A stretch of DNA of 64,000 bases from Sipunculus nudus (taxonomy: Eukaryota > Annelida > Sipuncula > Golfingiida > Sipunculidae). Made by a program: the position numbers and the translations under genes. Shown one piece after another: positions 12,351-24,010 of the stretch. Positions within the stretch are counted from its first letter, which is position 1, and every line of letters begins with the position of its first letter. The notes beneath the pieces are model-generated. The model saw only the letters and a list, made by a program, of their open reading frames with translations, was not told the origin of the DNA and made no database searches. The stretch is from positions 31,993,340-32,057,339 of the forward strand of contig CM049322.1 in NCBI GenBank assembly GCA_026874595.1. Reading direction: 5' to 3'.

Positions 12351-13889
12351 ATGTAAGTGAAACATCAGTACCAACAGCTGTAACTGCAGCAGTACAGACG
12401 TCTCCAGGAATAATGCCGATGACGTTTGCTGACAGCATGAGCAAGGGCATGCAAGAACCACCATTCCAAGCTAAACAAAAATTGTTCACCTGCCTGGCAA
12501 AGCGAATGCTGAAGTTTTCTACTGAAAAGAGCATAGTCCAATGCAAGAAAGGCACAATCCGATGCAAGAACAGACGTGGTCAGGTAAGCATAATCAAATA
12601 CAGATATTTTCCTATCCTGAAAGATAGTTTGGCATATTTTTCCCTGAAAAGCAAATACTATGTAACTACTTTATATTTTGCAGCCAATATTGCTACATAG
12701 ATCTATTGTGCCACGAAAGTCTACTGAGAAAGCACCCAGTGAGATCGTAAGGAAGAGAGCTGCGGCTATTGGTAAAATTAGAGAAACCATATCCGGCTCA
12801 ACAGGAGACTCAATTAAATTACAAGTTGCTGAACTGAAAAAGCTCAGTCTGTGTGTGGGAGAGCAGGGGTACCGAGCGGTCTACATCTGAATAGGTACTC
12901 CAGTCTGGCATTAAAATCCAGCCTTGGCCTTACCTGGGGTCAGATGCGAAAGCATAAAAGATATGTGCCTATCAATGAATAATTTTTTTCTTATATTTTT
13001 TTTATTATATTTTCATGCTTAAAGTTTTACTTGCACTTAATGACATAAAAATGTATCTTTCAGGTTTATGAAAAAGGCAGGTGTTCAGGTGAAGAATGAG
13101 CACAAAGACCGTGCTGCCAGAAACGAAATCGTGGGTGAACAGCTTAAAGGGAACCTGGTGACCTTGGTGGAACGGGAAAATAAGCACCCGGAACGAGACC
13201 AGAATGGCTTGGTGGAAAAGAAAATTCCCTTTTTGTATGTTGAGGATATTCCGGGTTTTGTCACTGAGCTACTGGATTAATACAACAGGTATTTATATTT
13301 GCCCTTATATAATTGTATATTTCACTGAGAAACAAGCCAATTAGTGCAAGATGAACTTATTTTGTAAGTGTATATTTAAATATATTCCTAATCATATCTG
13401 CCCTTTTATATTGACACTTTTATCTAGGTCCTGTGTATGAACAGATTTGTTTATCTTTTCAGGTATATTCAACTGGAAACCGAGAAAGATGCCAGAAAAT
13501 TAAATATGGGTTAAAATTGGCGGAGACCACGGAGGCGGCACAATGAAGTACACTTTGCAAGTACTGAACCTAGCAGAGACCAACGCTAAACAAAATACAT
13601 TTGTAGTTGGCTGCTTTGAGGCTAAAGATTTTCATGAAAATCTGCGGCGAACTATTGCAAAAATGAGAGATGGTATTACTAAGCTGAGACAGATGTCCTG
13701 GAGGTGAGTTATTAGCCCTTGTACACGTACACACATATGTACATATGCTTATTAACAATCTTCATTTTAAAAATGGATTTTGTTACTCATTTGAACTGAT
13801 TTTGCCAAGTTTCCTGTTAATAAATAAAATTATAAATTGCACTAGACATTTTATATACATGTCCCACATTCCATCAAGAAACATTATTT

Positions 13890-13891
<2 letters not shown>

Positions 13892-13926
<35 letters not shown>
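13892..13926. repeat. (TA)n microsatellite in intron D-E
   Basis: TA tract about 30 bases upstream of the exon E acceptor. Confidence 0.95.
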
Positions 13927-13930
<4 letters not shown>

Positions 13931-14446
13931 GTTAAAAATGTTCTTTTCTTTGCAGTGGTAAAAGTCTTCGACTGTTTCTTTACGGCGATTATGACTTTTT
14001 ATGCAAAGTGTATGGCCTCTCCGGACCAAATGGTAAGTGTCATCATATAACCTACCGATTAATATTTTTGTAATAATAAATTTTACGAGATTAATATGTG
14101 TTCATTTATCCTTTTTTTATGTTGATAAAGGACTGCCATGTTACTGATATGGCTATAGCCAAACATCTGGTTGTGACCAAATGCCCACCCAGCAATCCGG
14201 CCATGACGCAATACAAGGAATTGGTGAAGGAGGTAAAGAAAATCATGGACCTGGAAACATGGCTAGAATCTCTCGAGTCCAAGGTGCATGCCTTGGAGGA
14301 AAATGAAGACATACCATTGGCAGAAATGGAAAACAAAAGGGAAGAACTTGAAAGAAAAATTAATGTTATGGTAAGAGTTTAATACATTCTACATAATAGT
14401 TGTTCACATACTCATGTCAGTTCTACCTTCTCACCACTGTATCTGT

Positions 14447-14450
<4 letters not shown>

Positions 14451-14520
<70 letters not shown>
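14451..14520. repeat. (TA)n microsatellite in intron F-G
   Basis: Pure TA tract of about 70 bases ending 15 bases before the exon G acceptor. Confidence 0.97.
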
Positions 14521-14522
<2 letters not shown>

Positions 14523-14929
14523 CTTCATTCAATAGAAGAACAGAAGAAATCTGCGATCACCCAGACCACTTGATATGAGGTTTTGCCCAGTAACCAGAAG
14601 CCTAGATTTTATTCTACAGAGCCATGGGATAAAGTTACAAGCCTACCACAGTCAAAGCTTTGTTGGCAACCACTGTAACAATTACCTGCAGGTATGTTCA
14701 TTAATTCAGGGCACAACGGGGACAATCGTTCAGTATACGCTTTGCAGTAGTCCACCGTATGATATTAAGTGACCGAGCAGTTACTGACAAGGAATGTGAT
14801 ATCATAGGTCACCATAGGTTAGTTGAGCATTGTCATGCAATGTAATTTCTGTAAATAAATTCATATTAATGGTGCAAATCTAAGTATAAATTATTATCAT
14901 ATTAATTCATTTCCAGAGGACAATATATG

Positions 14930-14932
<3 letters not shown>

Positions 14933-14972
<40 letters not shown>
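14933..14972. repeat. (TA)n microsatellite in intron G-H
   Basis: TA tract about 40 bases before the exon H acceptor. Confidence 0.95.
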
Positions 14973-14976
<4 letters not shown>

Positions 14977-15180
14977 ATATTATATATAAATTTAAATAAT
15001 ATTAATTTAGGTTACTACCGGCCGCACTTGAATCAGGCTCTTCTTCCAAAACACCACATGTTGGAAGACCATGTAGTTCCATGGATTAGGAAATGGGGTT
15101 ATAGGATGGGGCTTCATGGAGAACCGGGTGGAGAGGGGATACATGCCGTTGTAAATAGGCTAAAACGTCTTGGGCAATGA

Positions 15181-16167
15181 GGAACCTAGTGTCTAGGTTG
15201 TTATCAACAATACAGGAACAGCACACTTAATGTTCACCCGACTTTCAAATCCATATACCAGTCATCAAAAAGAGAAAATTACATAAGTCATCGGATTAAA
15301 CATTTCAGTGGAGCTATCTTTTAAGCTGTAATTATATTTACATATACATAGACATAAATACCTATAGAATGTTGTAAAAATGTTATATCTATATATATAC
15401 ATATTGTGTGTTTGTTCATTATTCTAACTTTGCATGTTTTTGCAGTTTAATTATGTGAAATCTGAAATTTTAGCCATTCCAAATTTAAAGCAAATGGTTT
15501 CATATAGGATGTAAAATATTTTATAATCATATTTGTATGATTGTATCCACAGGTCATTAATTGTTTCAGCAGCCTATCATACTGATGTGTAATGTGGTAC
15601 ATATAATACAGTTTCATATGCAGACTGGAGTTTTTAATTATATTCACTAAAGTTACAAAGTTAAGTGCAGTGACAACTGTTTATTACTTGTCATTTATAT
15701 TTTTAAATTGTAAAACAGGTTTGTATCACGTTCTGTATATAACATTCAATTGATATATGGATAGGAAAGGCATTTATAGCACAGTTTTGTTATTCTTAGT
15801 TTGAATAAGCTCCAGTCCGAATTTAGTCAAGCCACTTCATACTGTTAGTGTTGTGTAGTTCAGTGCTATATATTTATGAAACATAAATATATATAGTTTA
15901 TTGAATTTATGTATTTAAAATTTCATCTGAATGAAAATGCATTTTATATTAAATTTTACCAGTTTTGTTTAACAAATCTCATCAAATGTTGACTTTTCAA
16001 TGAACTTAGCTGATGCACACTACTTTGTGCTTGTTGCTCGACAATATCTCCTTTCTCCAAATGTCGAATTAAATATGGTGACCATTTTAGATTCCTGAGA
16101 AAATTATCTTTCCACACATATATAACATGCAAGGTTTGTTGTTTTTGATGATAAGTTATTAAGCTTT
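15181..16167. other. AT-rich non-coding, 3' flank of the transposase-like gene
   Basis: No ORF with domain features. AATAAA-type strings could serve as polyadenylation signals for exon H but I cannot choose between them. Confidence 0.35.
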
Positions 16168-17112
16168 CTGGAGATCTCGGACCTTTTCAACCTCGGGCCA
16201 CACGAAGTCGGACCACTTAGTACAATCTCGGACCACCGGGTCGACGACCTGGGACCACATTCCGTACCACCTCGGACCACTACCGGACCTGTTCATACCT
16301 CGATCGGACTCGTCATGTCGTTGTCAAAGTATATGTTCCGTCTTCAAACCATTTTTAAGCTAATTATTAAAACATCATTACTCCTCGCATAACTATTGTA
16401 CCTTTCTCTTTATCTTTCTCTCTGTCATTATAAAAATTCTCTACCTATCGTCTTAATCATAAAATATAAATAGATGTAATTTTTAAATTTGAGGAAGACA
16501 AAGAAATGAAAGAAAGACAAAATGGACAAATGAAAGATTGAATGAATGAATAAATGAAAGAAAGAAAGGTTGAAAGAATGAATGAAAGAAAGAGTGTATG
16601 AGGGAAAGATTGAATGAAAAAAAAAGATTGAATGATAGACAGACAAAACGAGTGAAAGATTGGGCGAATGAAAGTGAATGAAAGAAAGTGAGAATGAGGG
16701 AAATATTGAATGAAAGAAGGATTGAATGATAGACAGACAAAATGAATGACAGAAAAATGAAAGGAATGAAAGATTAAACGAACGTAAGATTGTTTTCTGA
16801 TTGGATATACATACTGAGCTATGTCGTATGCCTAAACTGTCTAAGTAGAATTTTTAACATCTGAATGGCGCCCAGCCGAAATAATATTGCTTGTTGTTAA
16901 CATAACATAGGTTATTTCATAACAGTTTACGCAAGCAGGACATATACTACATTGGTCCTAGATCGTAGTTGCCCGATCACAAAGTGGTCCGAGATAGGAC
17001 CAGATACAAAGTGGTCCGAGATCGTCGGGCCAGTGGTCCGAGATCGTAATGGTCCGATCAGAAATGGTCCGACTTCGTGTGGGCCGAGATGTAACAGGTC
17101 TGAGATCTCCAG
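16168..17112. mobile_element. Inverted-repeat element built of GGTCCGAGAT subrepeats
   Basis: Left arm (about 16168-16300) begins CTGGAGATCTCGGACC. The right arm (about 16960-17112) ends GGTCTGAGATCTCCAG, its reverse complement with one mismatch. Within each arm a 'tggtccgagat' unit is repeated several times, with a shared internal phrase (cggaccacttagta and its complement). The centre holds a homopurine GAAT/GAAA tract. No ORF: the minus-strand Phe/Ser/Leu/His-rich frames in the centre are translations of the purine tract. The arms suggest a non-autonomous DNA element or foldback element. I could not see a clear target-site duplication. Confidence 0.7.
16495..16790. repeat. Homopurine GAAT/GAAA/GATT tract
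   Basis: Nearly 300 bases of GAATGAAAGAAAGATT-type sequence on the + strand, almost free of C. It is the centre of the inverted-repeat element and could form triplex or slipped structures. Confidence 0.85.
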
Positions 17113-18280
17113 GTACCACTGATGTCCTCTTCAATATGTCACTGTTAGCATATGTATCATAATCAATGTCCTATATTTCCGTACAAAATAAAGAAACTTT
17201 GTCTGAGCAGTGGATAGTAGTTGAAATGCAAGAATGATACATTTTTTATTTTCTCTGATATAAGATATATTACATAACACAGATCATGAATCATCGTCAA
17301 CCTTTAAACGTTTACTCTACCAAAGAAAAAAAACCTGACCTGCATGTTGTTCCATGATCTATGAATTTACATACCTACAACGTGGCCCGAGACATCAAAG
17401 CAATACGACGACATATCTTAGCACGTGTATCATTTTTTACACAATATCTAAATGACGCTGCCTTATATATATATATATATATATGCATGTATTTTCATAC
17501 ACATGTACAATGATACATTTATCATTATCTCTTACGTATAATGTATATCACAAATCATTTTTGTACTTGGGTCTTTTTTCTATCTTTGATACGTACCAAT
17601 ATGTTTCAAATATTCTCATAATAATGTATCCAGTGAACATATAGACTAACACTTACATTTAACAAAGACACGTACCTCATATTAACGCACAAAAGCACAC
17701 AATCATATATTTATTCACAAATAAATATATATTTGGACATAAACAAAGGGTCAGATAAAAAAAGAGTGACGCCTGGGGACAGAGTCTTACGGTACGCGTC
17801 ATCCATGCCTCTGCGATCACCACCGTTCAGCAGCCTTTAAGTTTAATATATTTTATCTAAACATGAAACACCGTTATGTAAATGTTGTCTGTCAGGACTT
17901 AAGAAACGTGCTATTGTTTTAATGAAAGGACATCTATCCATGTCAGTAAATGTTATAAAATTTTGAGGATTCACAGATGATCTTTTAGAATTACGAGTCG
18001 GGTATAGTAGGCAAAATTGAATTTTCTGGCCATGACACAAGCAATCAAAAATAACCACAATAACATTTAAAAGTACAAGAATATTATGTAATTATTAAAA
18101 AAATTAAAAACAATAATAATAATTATAAATAAATAAAAATAATCATGATAATAATAGTAATTTTAATAATATAAAAATAATAAAAATACTACTACTACGA
18201 CTAATAAAAAATACACAATTAAGCATAACATACTTTAATGCTCTAAAAATATGTGAAATATCCATACAAATTGTTTACAA
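17113..18280. other. AT-rich non-coding, small (TA)n and ATA tracts
   Basis: Contains a short (TA)n at 17464-17484 and an AAT/ATA-rich tract around 18095-18210. Nothing coding seen. Confidence 0.35.
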
Positions 18281-18430
18281 ATTCAGCGATAGGTGTCGCC
18301 TATACTGTGAATAATTTTACTGTGTACATCTGGAAGGTCAAGGACAGAGACCAGGAAGTTTACATGTTCGGATGTTGACACTGATCAGCTGTTTTGCTCA
18401 CGTGATCTAAACTAAACTATGATGTTTATA
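18281..18430 (+). repeat. Dispersed repeat copy 1 (TGATCAGCTG family)
   Basis: Begins near 'ataggtgtcgccta' and contains 'gttgacactgatcagctg' about 80 bases later, followed by 'cacgtgatct'. It shares layout and core with copies at 19095, 21500, 23420 and 46140, all in the same orientation. Confidence 0.7.
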
Positions 18431-19094
18431 TTTGTGTACACCAAGCATGTTTATAAGCCTTATTTGTTACTTTTTTGTGGAGTATTTTACTTCTATGACA
18501 GTCTTTGTGTAGGGCCTACTCATGCAGATATTCCTGCTCTTCATTGCCCCAATTAACTTGATAAGGGTATTTCGAACGTAATGGAGTGGGGGTGGAGGGG
18601 TGGGGTTGGAGGTATTGTCCTATAATATACAGCGATCTCTGCTTCATGTAACATTTAAAATTTATTTATTATTATTTATTAATTATAATTATTTATTTTT
18701 CAGGGTAGCCTGCACCAGGAGAACACTTCTGTTGTAAGCATGGCCCTGATCCTGAAATAAAAAATGCAAGACAAGTATGATCAACATGAAAATAAAAATA
18801 AAAATCAGATCATTATAGAAGTAACAAGCGCCATTCTTTAGATATGAAAATGAAGTAGAATATCTTGAACTATTATATAATATAATGAATATGCTTTTAA
18901 AAACAAAATAATTGTCGTTTTTTTTAATTTAATAATAAAAATATGTAATTAAAAAAATCCCTCGAGTGGATAGTGGATTAATGAAATAGGGGGGTGGGAG
19001 GGGTGGGATGGGGATAGAAGTTGTCGTTCATAAGGAGAGGCAAGTTCGGGATTCTATGGAAGAGTGTAGGAATATTTGGAAAATTTGGTCTTTA
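18431..19094. other. AT-rich spacer between repeat copies
   Basis: A/T-rich sequence with a GT-rich patch near 18580-18610 and a similar one at 18990-19013. No gene seen. Confidence 0.35.
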
Positions 19095-19220
19095 GTTTAT
19101 CAATTCACCGAAGGGTGTCGCCTGCTGACGATACTCTTCACTGTAAATCGCCAAAAGGTCAAAGTGAGAAAACAGAAGGTTTACTTGCTCAGATGTAAAC
19201 ACTGATCTACGGTGGCTGAT
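19095..19220 (+). repeat. Dispersed repeat copy 2 (TGATCAGCTG family), diverged
   Basis: 'aagggtgtcgcctgctga' then 'agatgtaaacactgatctacgg': same two landmarks and spacing as copy 1, but the CAGCTG core is lost. Confidence 0.6.
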
Positions 19221-19479
19221 ATGGGACACAAAACACATAATATCTCGGGATCTCGACATTTTTATGGTGTCCTATATTAGCACCCTAATGTCGTAATATC
19301 TCGTAATATTTTGTCGAGATCTCGATATGTTATGTCGAGAATCGACATAAAATTTTAGAAAAAAATTAGCTACAGAAAAAAGAAATCTCGAGAAAGTAAG
19401 ATTATATTAATCATGCCCCGAAGATTAGTGGCGGATCCAGATAGGAGATCGGGGGGGGGGGGGTAAATTCTGTGTGCGT

Positions 19480-19502
19480 GGTTGATGCATGGTATTAAGA
19501 TA

Positions 19503-19541
<39 letters not shown>

Positions 19542-19559
19542 TAATACCATGCATCAACC
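19480..19559. repeat. Perfect 18-bp inverted repeat around a (TA)n tract
   Basis: GGTTGATGCATGGTATTA at 19480-19497 is the exact reverse complement of 19542-19559, with a (TA)n-rich loop between. The whole 80 bases can fold into one long AT-rich hairpin. Confidence 0.85.
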
Positions 19560-20329
19560 GCAATATATTATCACTGCGTAATACATTTTCAACCTATAAA
19601 ATATTTATTTTTCTATATTTCACCTAGGCCTAAAATCTAAATCTGAATAAAATCTATAGTTTTTTTTTGTCAAGTCGTTTACTGGTACACAAACCATATT
19701 AAAAAAACATTGATATGCAATGTGAGAAGAAAAATTGGAGACACCTTTCACAAAATAATATGAGAAATTTTTGGTCCTCTACTTTTTTACATGTATAAAT
19801 TCCAGCTATAAAATTATATTTCTCCAACATTTGGATATTAACTGGAACCCAAACATTCAATCGTTCGTGACTCGCAAAATATCATCGTTTAGATGTAATC
19901 CGCGTGGTAATTTGTGTATTAAAATCGTATACGTTAAACTTTACCAGCTTCTGTGGTCCAGGCAGCTCACGGGACTACACATACAGCACAAACCATGAAT
20001 CCGAGAATCAGCTGGGGAGCTGTGATATTTTTCACGGCCAACCAAAATCCAAGATTCACTCTGCAGGCTATAATGGGAAGGCCGTACGTGTCCTTCTTGC
20101 AGGCGAATCCGCTTTTTTATGGGGGGGGGGGGGGGGGGGTTATAAGTAAGTGCATCTTGTCTCGTGACGACTCCGAGAACCGTATCTATTTACAATAGTT
20201 TGTTGAGGTCATCGGCACAACAGACGTATCGCACGCTATCATGTAATCGAACATTCCGTAAAGAAACTACTCTAAACGACATTATCTTACATACGCCAGA
20301 CCCTGTATATTCACCGATTTTTATCTCAA

Positions 20330-20333
<4 letters not shown>
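19560..20333. other. Non-coding, G-run
   Basis: G run at about 20120-20139. Overlapping + ORFs at 19771-20198 are short, lack domain features, and two of them run through the poly-G (Gly) run. Not called. Confidence 0.35.
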
Positions 20334-20370
<37 letters not shown>

Positions 20371-20403
20371 CATATGTATATATATATATATGTATATGTG
20401 TGT

Positions 20404-20442
<39 letters not shown>
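20334..20442. repeat. Compound (TA)n / (TG)n microsatellite
   Basis: TA tracts separated by ATGTATATGTGTGTGT-type interruptions. Both strands give Ile-Tyr-rich artefact ORFs. Confidence 0.95.
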
Positions 20443-20446
<4 letters not shown>

Positions 20447-20646
20447 ATTTATCGCTCTTATTACTAAAAGGAAGCTGGTGGGGATAAAGAGACATTGTGA
20501 AAAAAAGGCAGATGACATCAATAATATATTGAGCAACTTGAACATTGAAATCGAATAAAAATATAAAGCAAGCATGAGCGGTGAAGCTTCGAATGCACGA
20601 ACGTACACATTACCTTATGTTTAAAATGGTCAATTATCATTCAAAA

Positions 20647-20711
20647 TATGTGTGACAGGGGTTGATTTATGTAAGGCCTACATAAATCAACCCCTCAACC
20701 CCTGTCACATA
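20647..20711. repeat. Hairpin: CAGGGGTTGATTTATGTA inverted repeat
   Basis: 'gtgacaggggttgatttatgta' on the left pairs with 'tacataaatcaacccc' plus 'cccctgtcacat' on the right, with a 6-base AGGCCT-like centre. The right arm carries an extra 'tcaacccc', a small duplication that bulges out of the hairpin. Confidence 0.85.
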
Positions 20712-20972
20712 TGCAAACAACTTACACTGAAAATGATACATACATGTTGTCATAAAAAATGTGATTAACTGTGACACTGAAATTTTGAACCAAAACTTCT
20801 TTTCCAAAGCGGTTAAAATAAAAGCGAAGTTTGTATTAAATTAGCCAAATCGAACAGGAATTTATCAACTGAGAACGAATTTTTACCTGGGACCTTGACC
20901 TTTGAACTTATATCACGAAAAGCAACAGGGATTGGTCACAGTAATGTTACGTTTGAATTATCTTTATCGATG

Positions 20973-20973
<1 letters not shown>

Positions 20974-21035
<62 letters not shown>
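20974..21035. repeat. (TA)n microsatellite
   Basis: Pure TA tract of about 62 bases. Confidence 0.97.
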
Positions 21036-21037
<2 letters not shown>

Positions 21038-21499
21038 AATTATTTATATTTAACTGAAGTTCTTGGCAACGAATGCCATATTTGTTAATCAAGTGGCTGT
21101 AAAAGAATATTAAGGAAGACAATTATGCATAAAATGATTAATGTGCAATAACAAATAGTTATTTTAAACTTTACACTAAAATTATAGTATGGAGGCAGAA
21201 CCAACAAATATAGATAATACAAAGTCTTAGATTGATTTGTGTTCGAATATTAATACAAGACACATTAGAATTCTGCTAAACAAACATCTGGTGGAATCTG
21301 GTTTGGTCAAACGCATATGTAAAATATGATAATATAAATAAGACTTCCCTGAATTGAAAGCGTGAGAAGCAAGACGAAAATAGGTCATCTTCGGTTCCTC
21401 ATTCCTCTTTTCTTTTCTTTTTCTTGGTCAAATAGCGAGCACTCACTATGTACAAAACATTTAGACCTGGTTTTATTGTAAACATTTGTTTTTCAATTA

Positions 21500-21690
21500 G
21501 TTCATCGAGTACCCGGTAGGTGTCGCCACTTTCATTGTTATTCCATTGGTACTCAAGCAGGGACACACAAGTTTTGCACCCGTTGTAAACATTGATCAGC
21601 TGATAAGATCACGCGATGTGTCACGACTCAGACGTTTCTGTTGATATTTATATACACGTGAGGTTATAGTCTCCGCGACGAATAGAGTCG
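21500..21690 (+). repeat. Dispersed repeat copy 3 (TGATCAGCTG family)
   Basis: 'gtaggtgtcgccacttt' then 'gttgtaaacattgatcagct' and 'gatatttatatacacgtgag'. Closely related to copies 4 and 5. Confidence 0.75.
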
Positions 21691-22828
21691 CCACCTCCCA
21701 GGATGTTCTGATCTAGTTGAAAATAGTGATAAGTTGTTTAGATCTTGGTCTGTGACTCCCAGTAGCTCAGTACCTCGGCTGATTCAGAAAAAAACGTCAT
21801 AAACTGTAGGGGTTAATGAGTTTATAAATACTGCATGCAAGTTGTTGGTAGTTGGTATGTAAACGGATGTCTATAATTTGAATATGTTTCTGAAGTCTCT
21901 AGGAGTGCAACTTTCTGATTTATGACAAGAATAAATTTACAAAGTGAAATTTGTCATATCCAGTGCTTAATACTGTATAATGCACCTGGCGGTCGGTGTC
22001 AAGTGTCATTTGGGGCCATATTGATCATTGGGCAGAGGTGTGATGGCAATATATGTAAGAGTTTGTCATTAATTTTGTCAATTATAGTTTGTTATAAAGA
22101 TATTTAAGTCTTTCGTCAATTTGTGCACTGCTTCTTAACTTATCCCCAAGTTACTGGCAATTTTCACCTGGGACTCATATATACCCGGTTTTTTTCCTCT
22201 GAAGAAAAATTTTTCTTTTAAGTGTTATTCTTATTCGCCTTAGTTCTTGCAATAATTGGTCTGAAAAATTTATTTCGAGTTTGATTACCTTATTCAGAGA
22301 AAGTAGATTCCACCCTAAATTTCCCTGAATATTCTGTTGCGATGCGTACCCCCCCCCCCCACATCTCTTTTTCCAACAACACCTAATCGATTCCTGATCA
22401 GCAGAGCTTAAAATAATCTTTACATAGCAAAGTAGCGGACCTTAATTAAAAGAATATTTCTTTTGCATGAAAAACATGTACCTATTAACCACGGAGCAAA
22501 AGGCCCTCACACTAGTACCCAATGTCCTGTACCCAGATGACACTTCACACACGCCCGGGACATCACGCAGTGCCCATCACTTGATATAGCATATTTCGCT
22601 ATGCAAATTTGTTCTTGCCATAAATCTTGCCATATTATTCTTGTCATACAGACATATTTAAATTGCACACATCTTTTTACATACTAATGGAGCAGATAAA
22701 GTATTAACCCCGAAAGTTCGGGAAGTTTTTTTCTGAATCATCCGATATATATTTATATACACGTGCTTTCTTTAGGTTCATATTTCTTAAGATTCATATA
22801 TTGATATATAAAGTATTGTACCTTAAAC

Positions 22829-22835
<7 letters not shown>
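21691..22835. other. Non-coding, nothing seen
   Basis: No ORF with domain features. Poly-C run near 22350. Confidence 0.35.

Positions 22836-22886
<51 letters not shown>
22836..22886. repeat. (TA)n microsatellite
   Basis: Pure TA tract. Confidence 0.97.
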
Positions 22887-22888
<2 letters not shown>

Positions 22889-23419
22889 GAAGCCTTTTCC
22901 CATATATCTTTTGGACAGATAAGGCGTGGCATTGTTCTTTTTTTATGTTATTCGTGTATCGTTACCTCCCCATAGTATATATAACAGATTTTTCTTCTCA
23001 TTCATGATACTCATGGCGTAAAGGTTGTGCATGCAAATGCTGATCAATAAATGAACGCTCTGACAGCATTCAGTAACCCAGTCTAAAATATCCCATTCGG
23101 TGCTCTAAATGAGGAAATGCTTTTCTCCCAGAAGGATACAGTTAGGAATTTAAAACCATGGCAAACCGCAACGTCTGCCATTTACTCAAGGTCAGACTCG
23201 GACAAAGCTTAGTCAGTACATTTACTGTGCCCGTTTTTGTTCCACATGGAAACCCTGAAGACAAAGCAAAATAAAAAAAAATTTCTTCCAGATTAAAGAG
23301 CAGATAAAGCTTCATTGACCCATGCTCAACGGAGATACTGCGCTTAGTTTGATTTCCATGGAAGTTTTGGAGAAGTGTGAGACATGAATGGTCTGTGTAA
23401 ATTAGTCAATCAGAAACAC

Positions 23420-23600
23420 ATTAGGTGGCGCCACTTTTCTCCGTTATTTCTCAGTTATAAAAACATGAAGTTCTGCCTCGGTTGTAAACACTGATCAGCT
23501 GATTAGATCATGCGTTCTGTCAAGACCAAAGCCCTTGAGATGATATTTATTTAGTCGTCTGTTGACATTCTCTCCGTGACTCACCTTGACCTGCCTGACA
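23420..23600 (+). repeat. Dispersed repeat copy 4 (TGATCAGCTG family)
   Basis: 'taggtggcgccactttt' then 'gttgtaaacactgatcagct', 'gattagatcatgcg', 'gatatttatttagtcgtctg' and 'ctccgtgact'. The best preserved copy together with copy 3. Confidence 0.75.
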
Positions 23601-23819
23601 CCACCACTAGCAAAACAACCTAGATAAAGCTTTTTATCAAGTAATTTTTTTATCAAGACAATAACAAGGGTCTGTGTGTTGTATGTATTAGAGCCCTGCG
23701 CGGGCCAGATCCCTCCCCACCCTCACAGAAGATGGTCATTTATTATAAATAAATGAAAATAAATCATAAATCATTAGTCAGCTACCTTTTGGGTTGTCAC
23801 TTATTTTTATCTGTGGGTT

Positions 23820-24010
23820 TAAAGCGTGCCGACTTTTTGGTAAAACTGAGAGGCGTATGCGGGCTGAAAGCAAAACTTGCGGGGCGGGCGCGGGCGATTT
23901 ATTTTTTGGAGGTGCGGGGCGGGTTTTCAGAAATGCGGGGCAGGACGGTGGCAGGCTGAAGGTCTGTTTTGCTCTAAATTCCGGCCCGCCCTGGGCTTTA
24001 GTAAATGCTG
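23820..24010. repeat. GC-rich repeat fragment
   Basis: Locally GC-rich (GGGGCGGGCGCGGGCG types), sharing 'ggctgaaggtctgttttgct' with 5585-5610. Overlapping frames are open only because of composition. No gene called. Confidence 0.5.

Larger units (their letters stand above)
12351..15180 (+). pseudogene. Multi-exon transposase-like gene, degenerate
   Basis: Eight exon-like blocks with GT/AG borders: A about 12351-12583, B 12684-about 12960, C 13064-13288, D 13463-13703, E 13956-14032, F 14131-about 14371, G 14536-14691, H 15011-15180. Phases agree for D-E (phase 2), and G-H is plausible. D carries KIGGDHGGGTMK, E carries LFLYGDYDFLCKVYGLSG, G carries QAYHSQSFVGNH, and H carries HHMLEDHVVPWIRKWG followed by GEPGGEGIHA. 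I recognise this motif order from uncharacterised invertebrate multi-copy genes. The spaced GGD, GDY and GE motifs suggest, but do not prove, an RNase-H-like transposase core. Lesions: exon B lacks 16 nt present in the inverted copy (frameshift) and its donor reads AT instead of GT; exon C ends with an in-frame TAA at 13278; F is not in frame with E. No ATG start found. F encodes a charged, probably helical segment. Confidence 0.68.

Noticed and set aside
12283-12567. Minus ORF across 12.3-12.6 kb and the + ORFs at 11876-12165
   Set aside because: Antisense of exon A in each arm of the inverted duplication.
16428-16740. Phe/Ser/His-rich minus ORFs
   Set aside because: Antisense reading of the homopurine tract.
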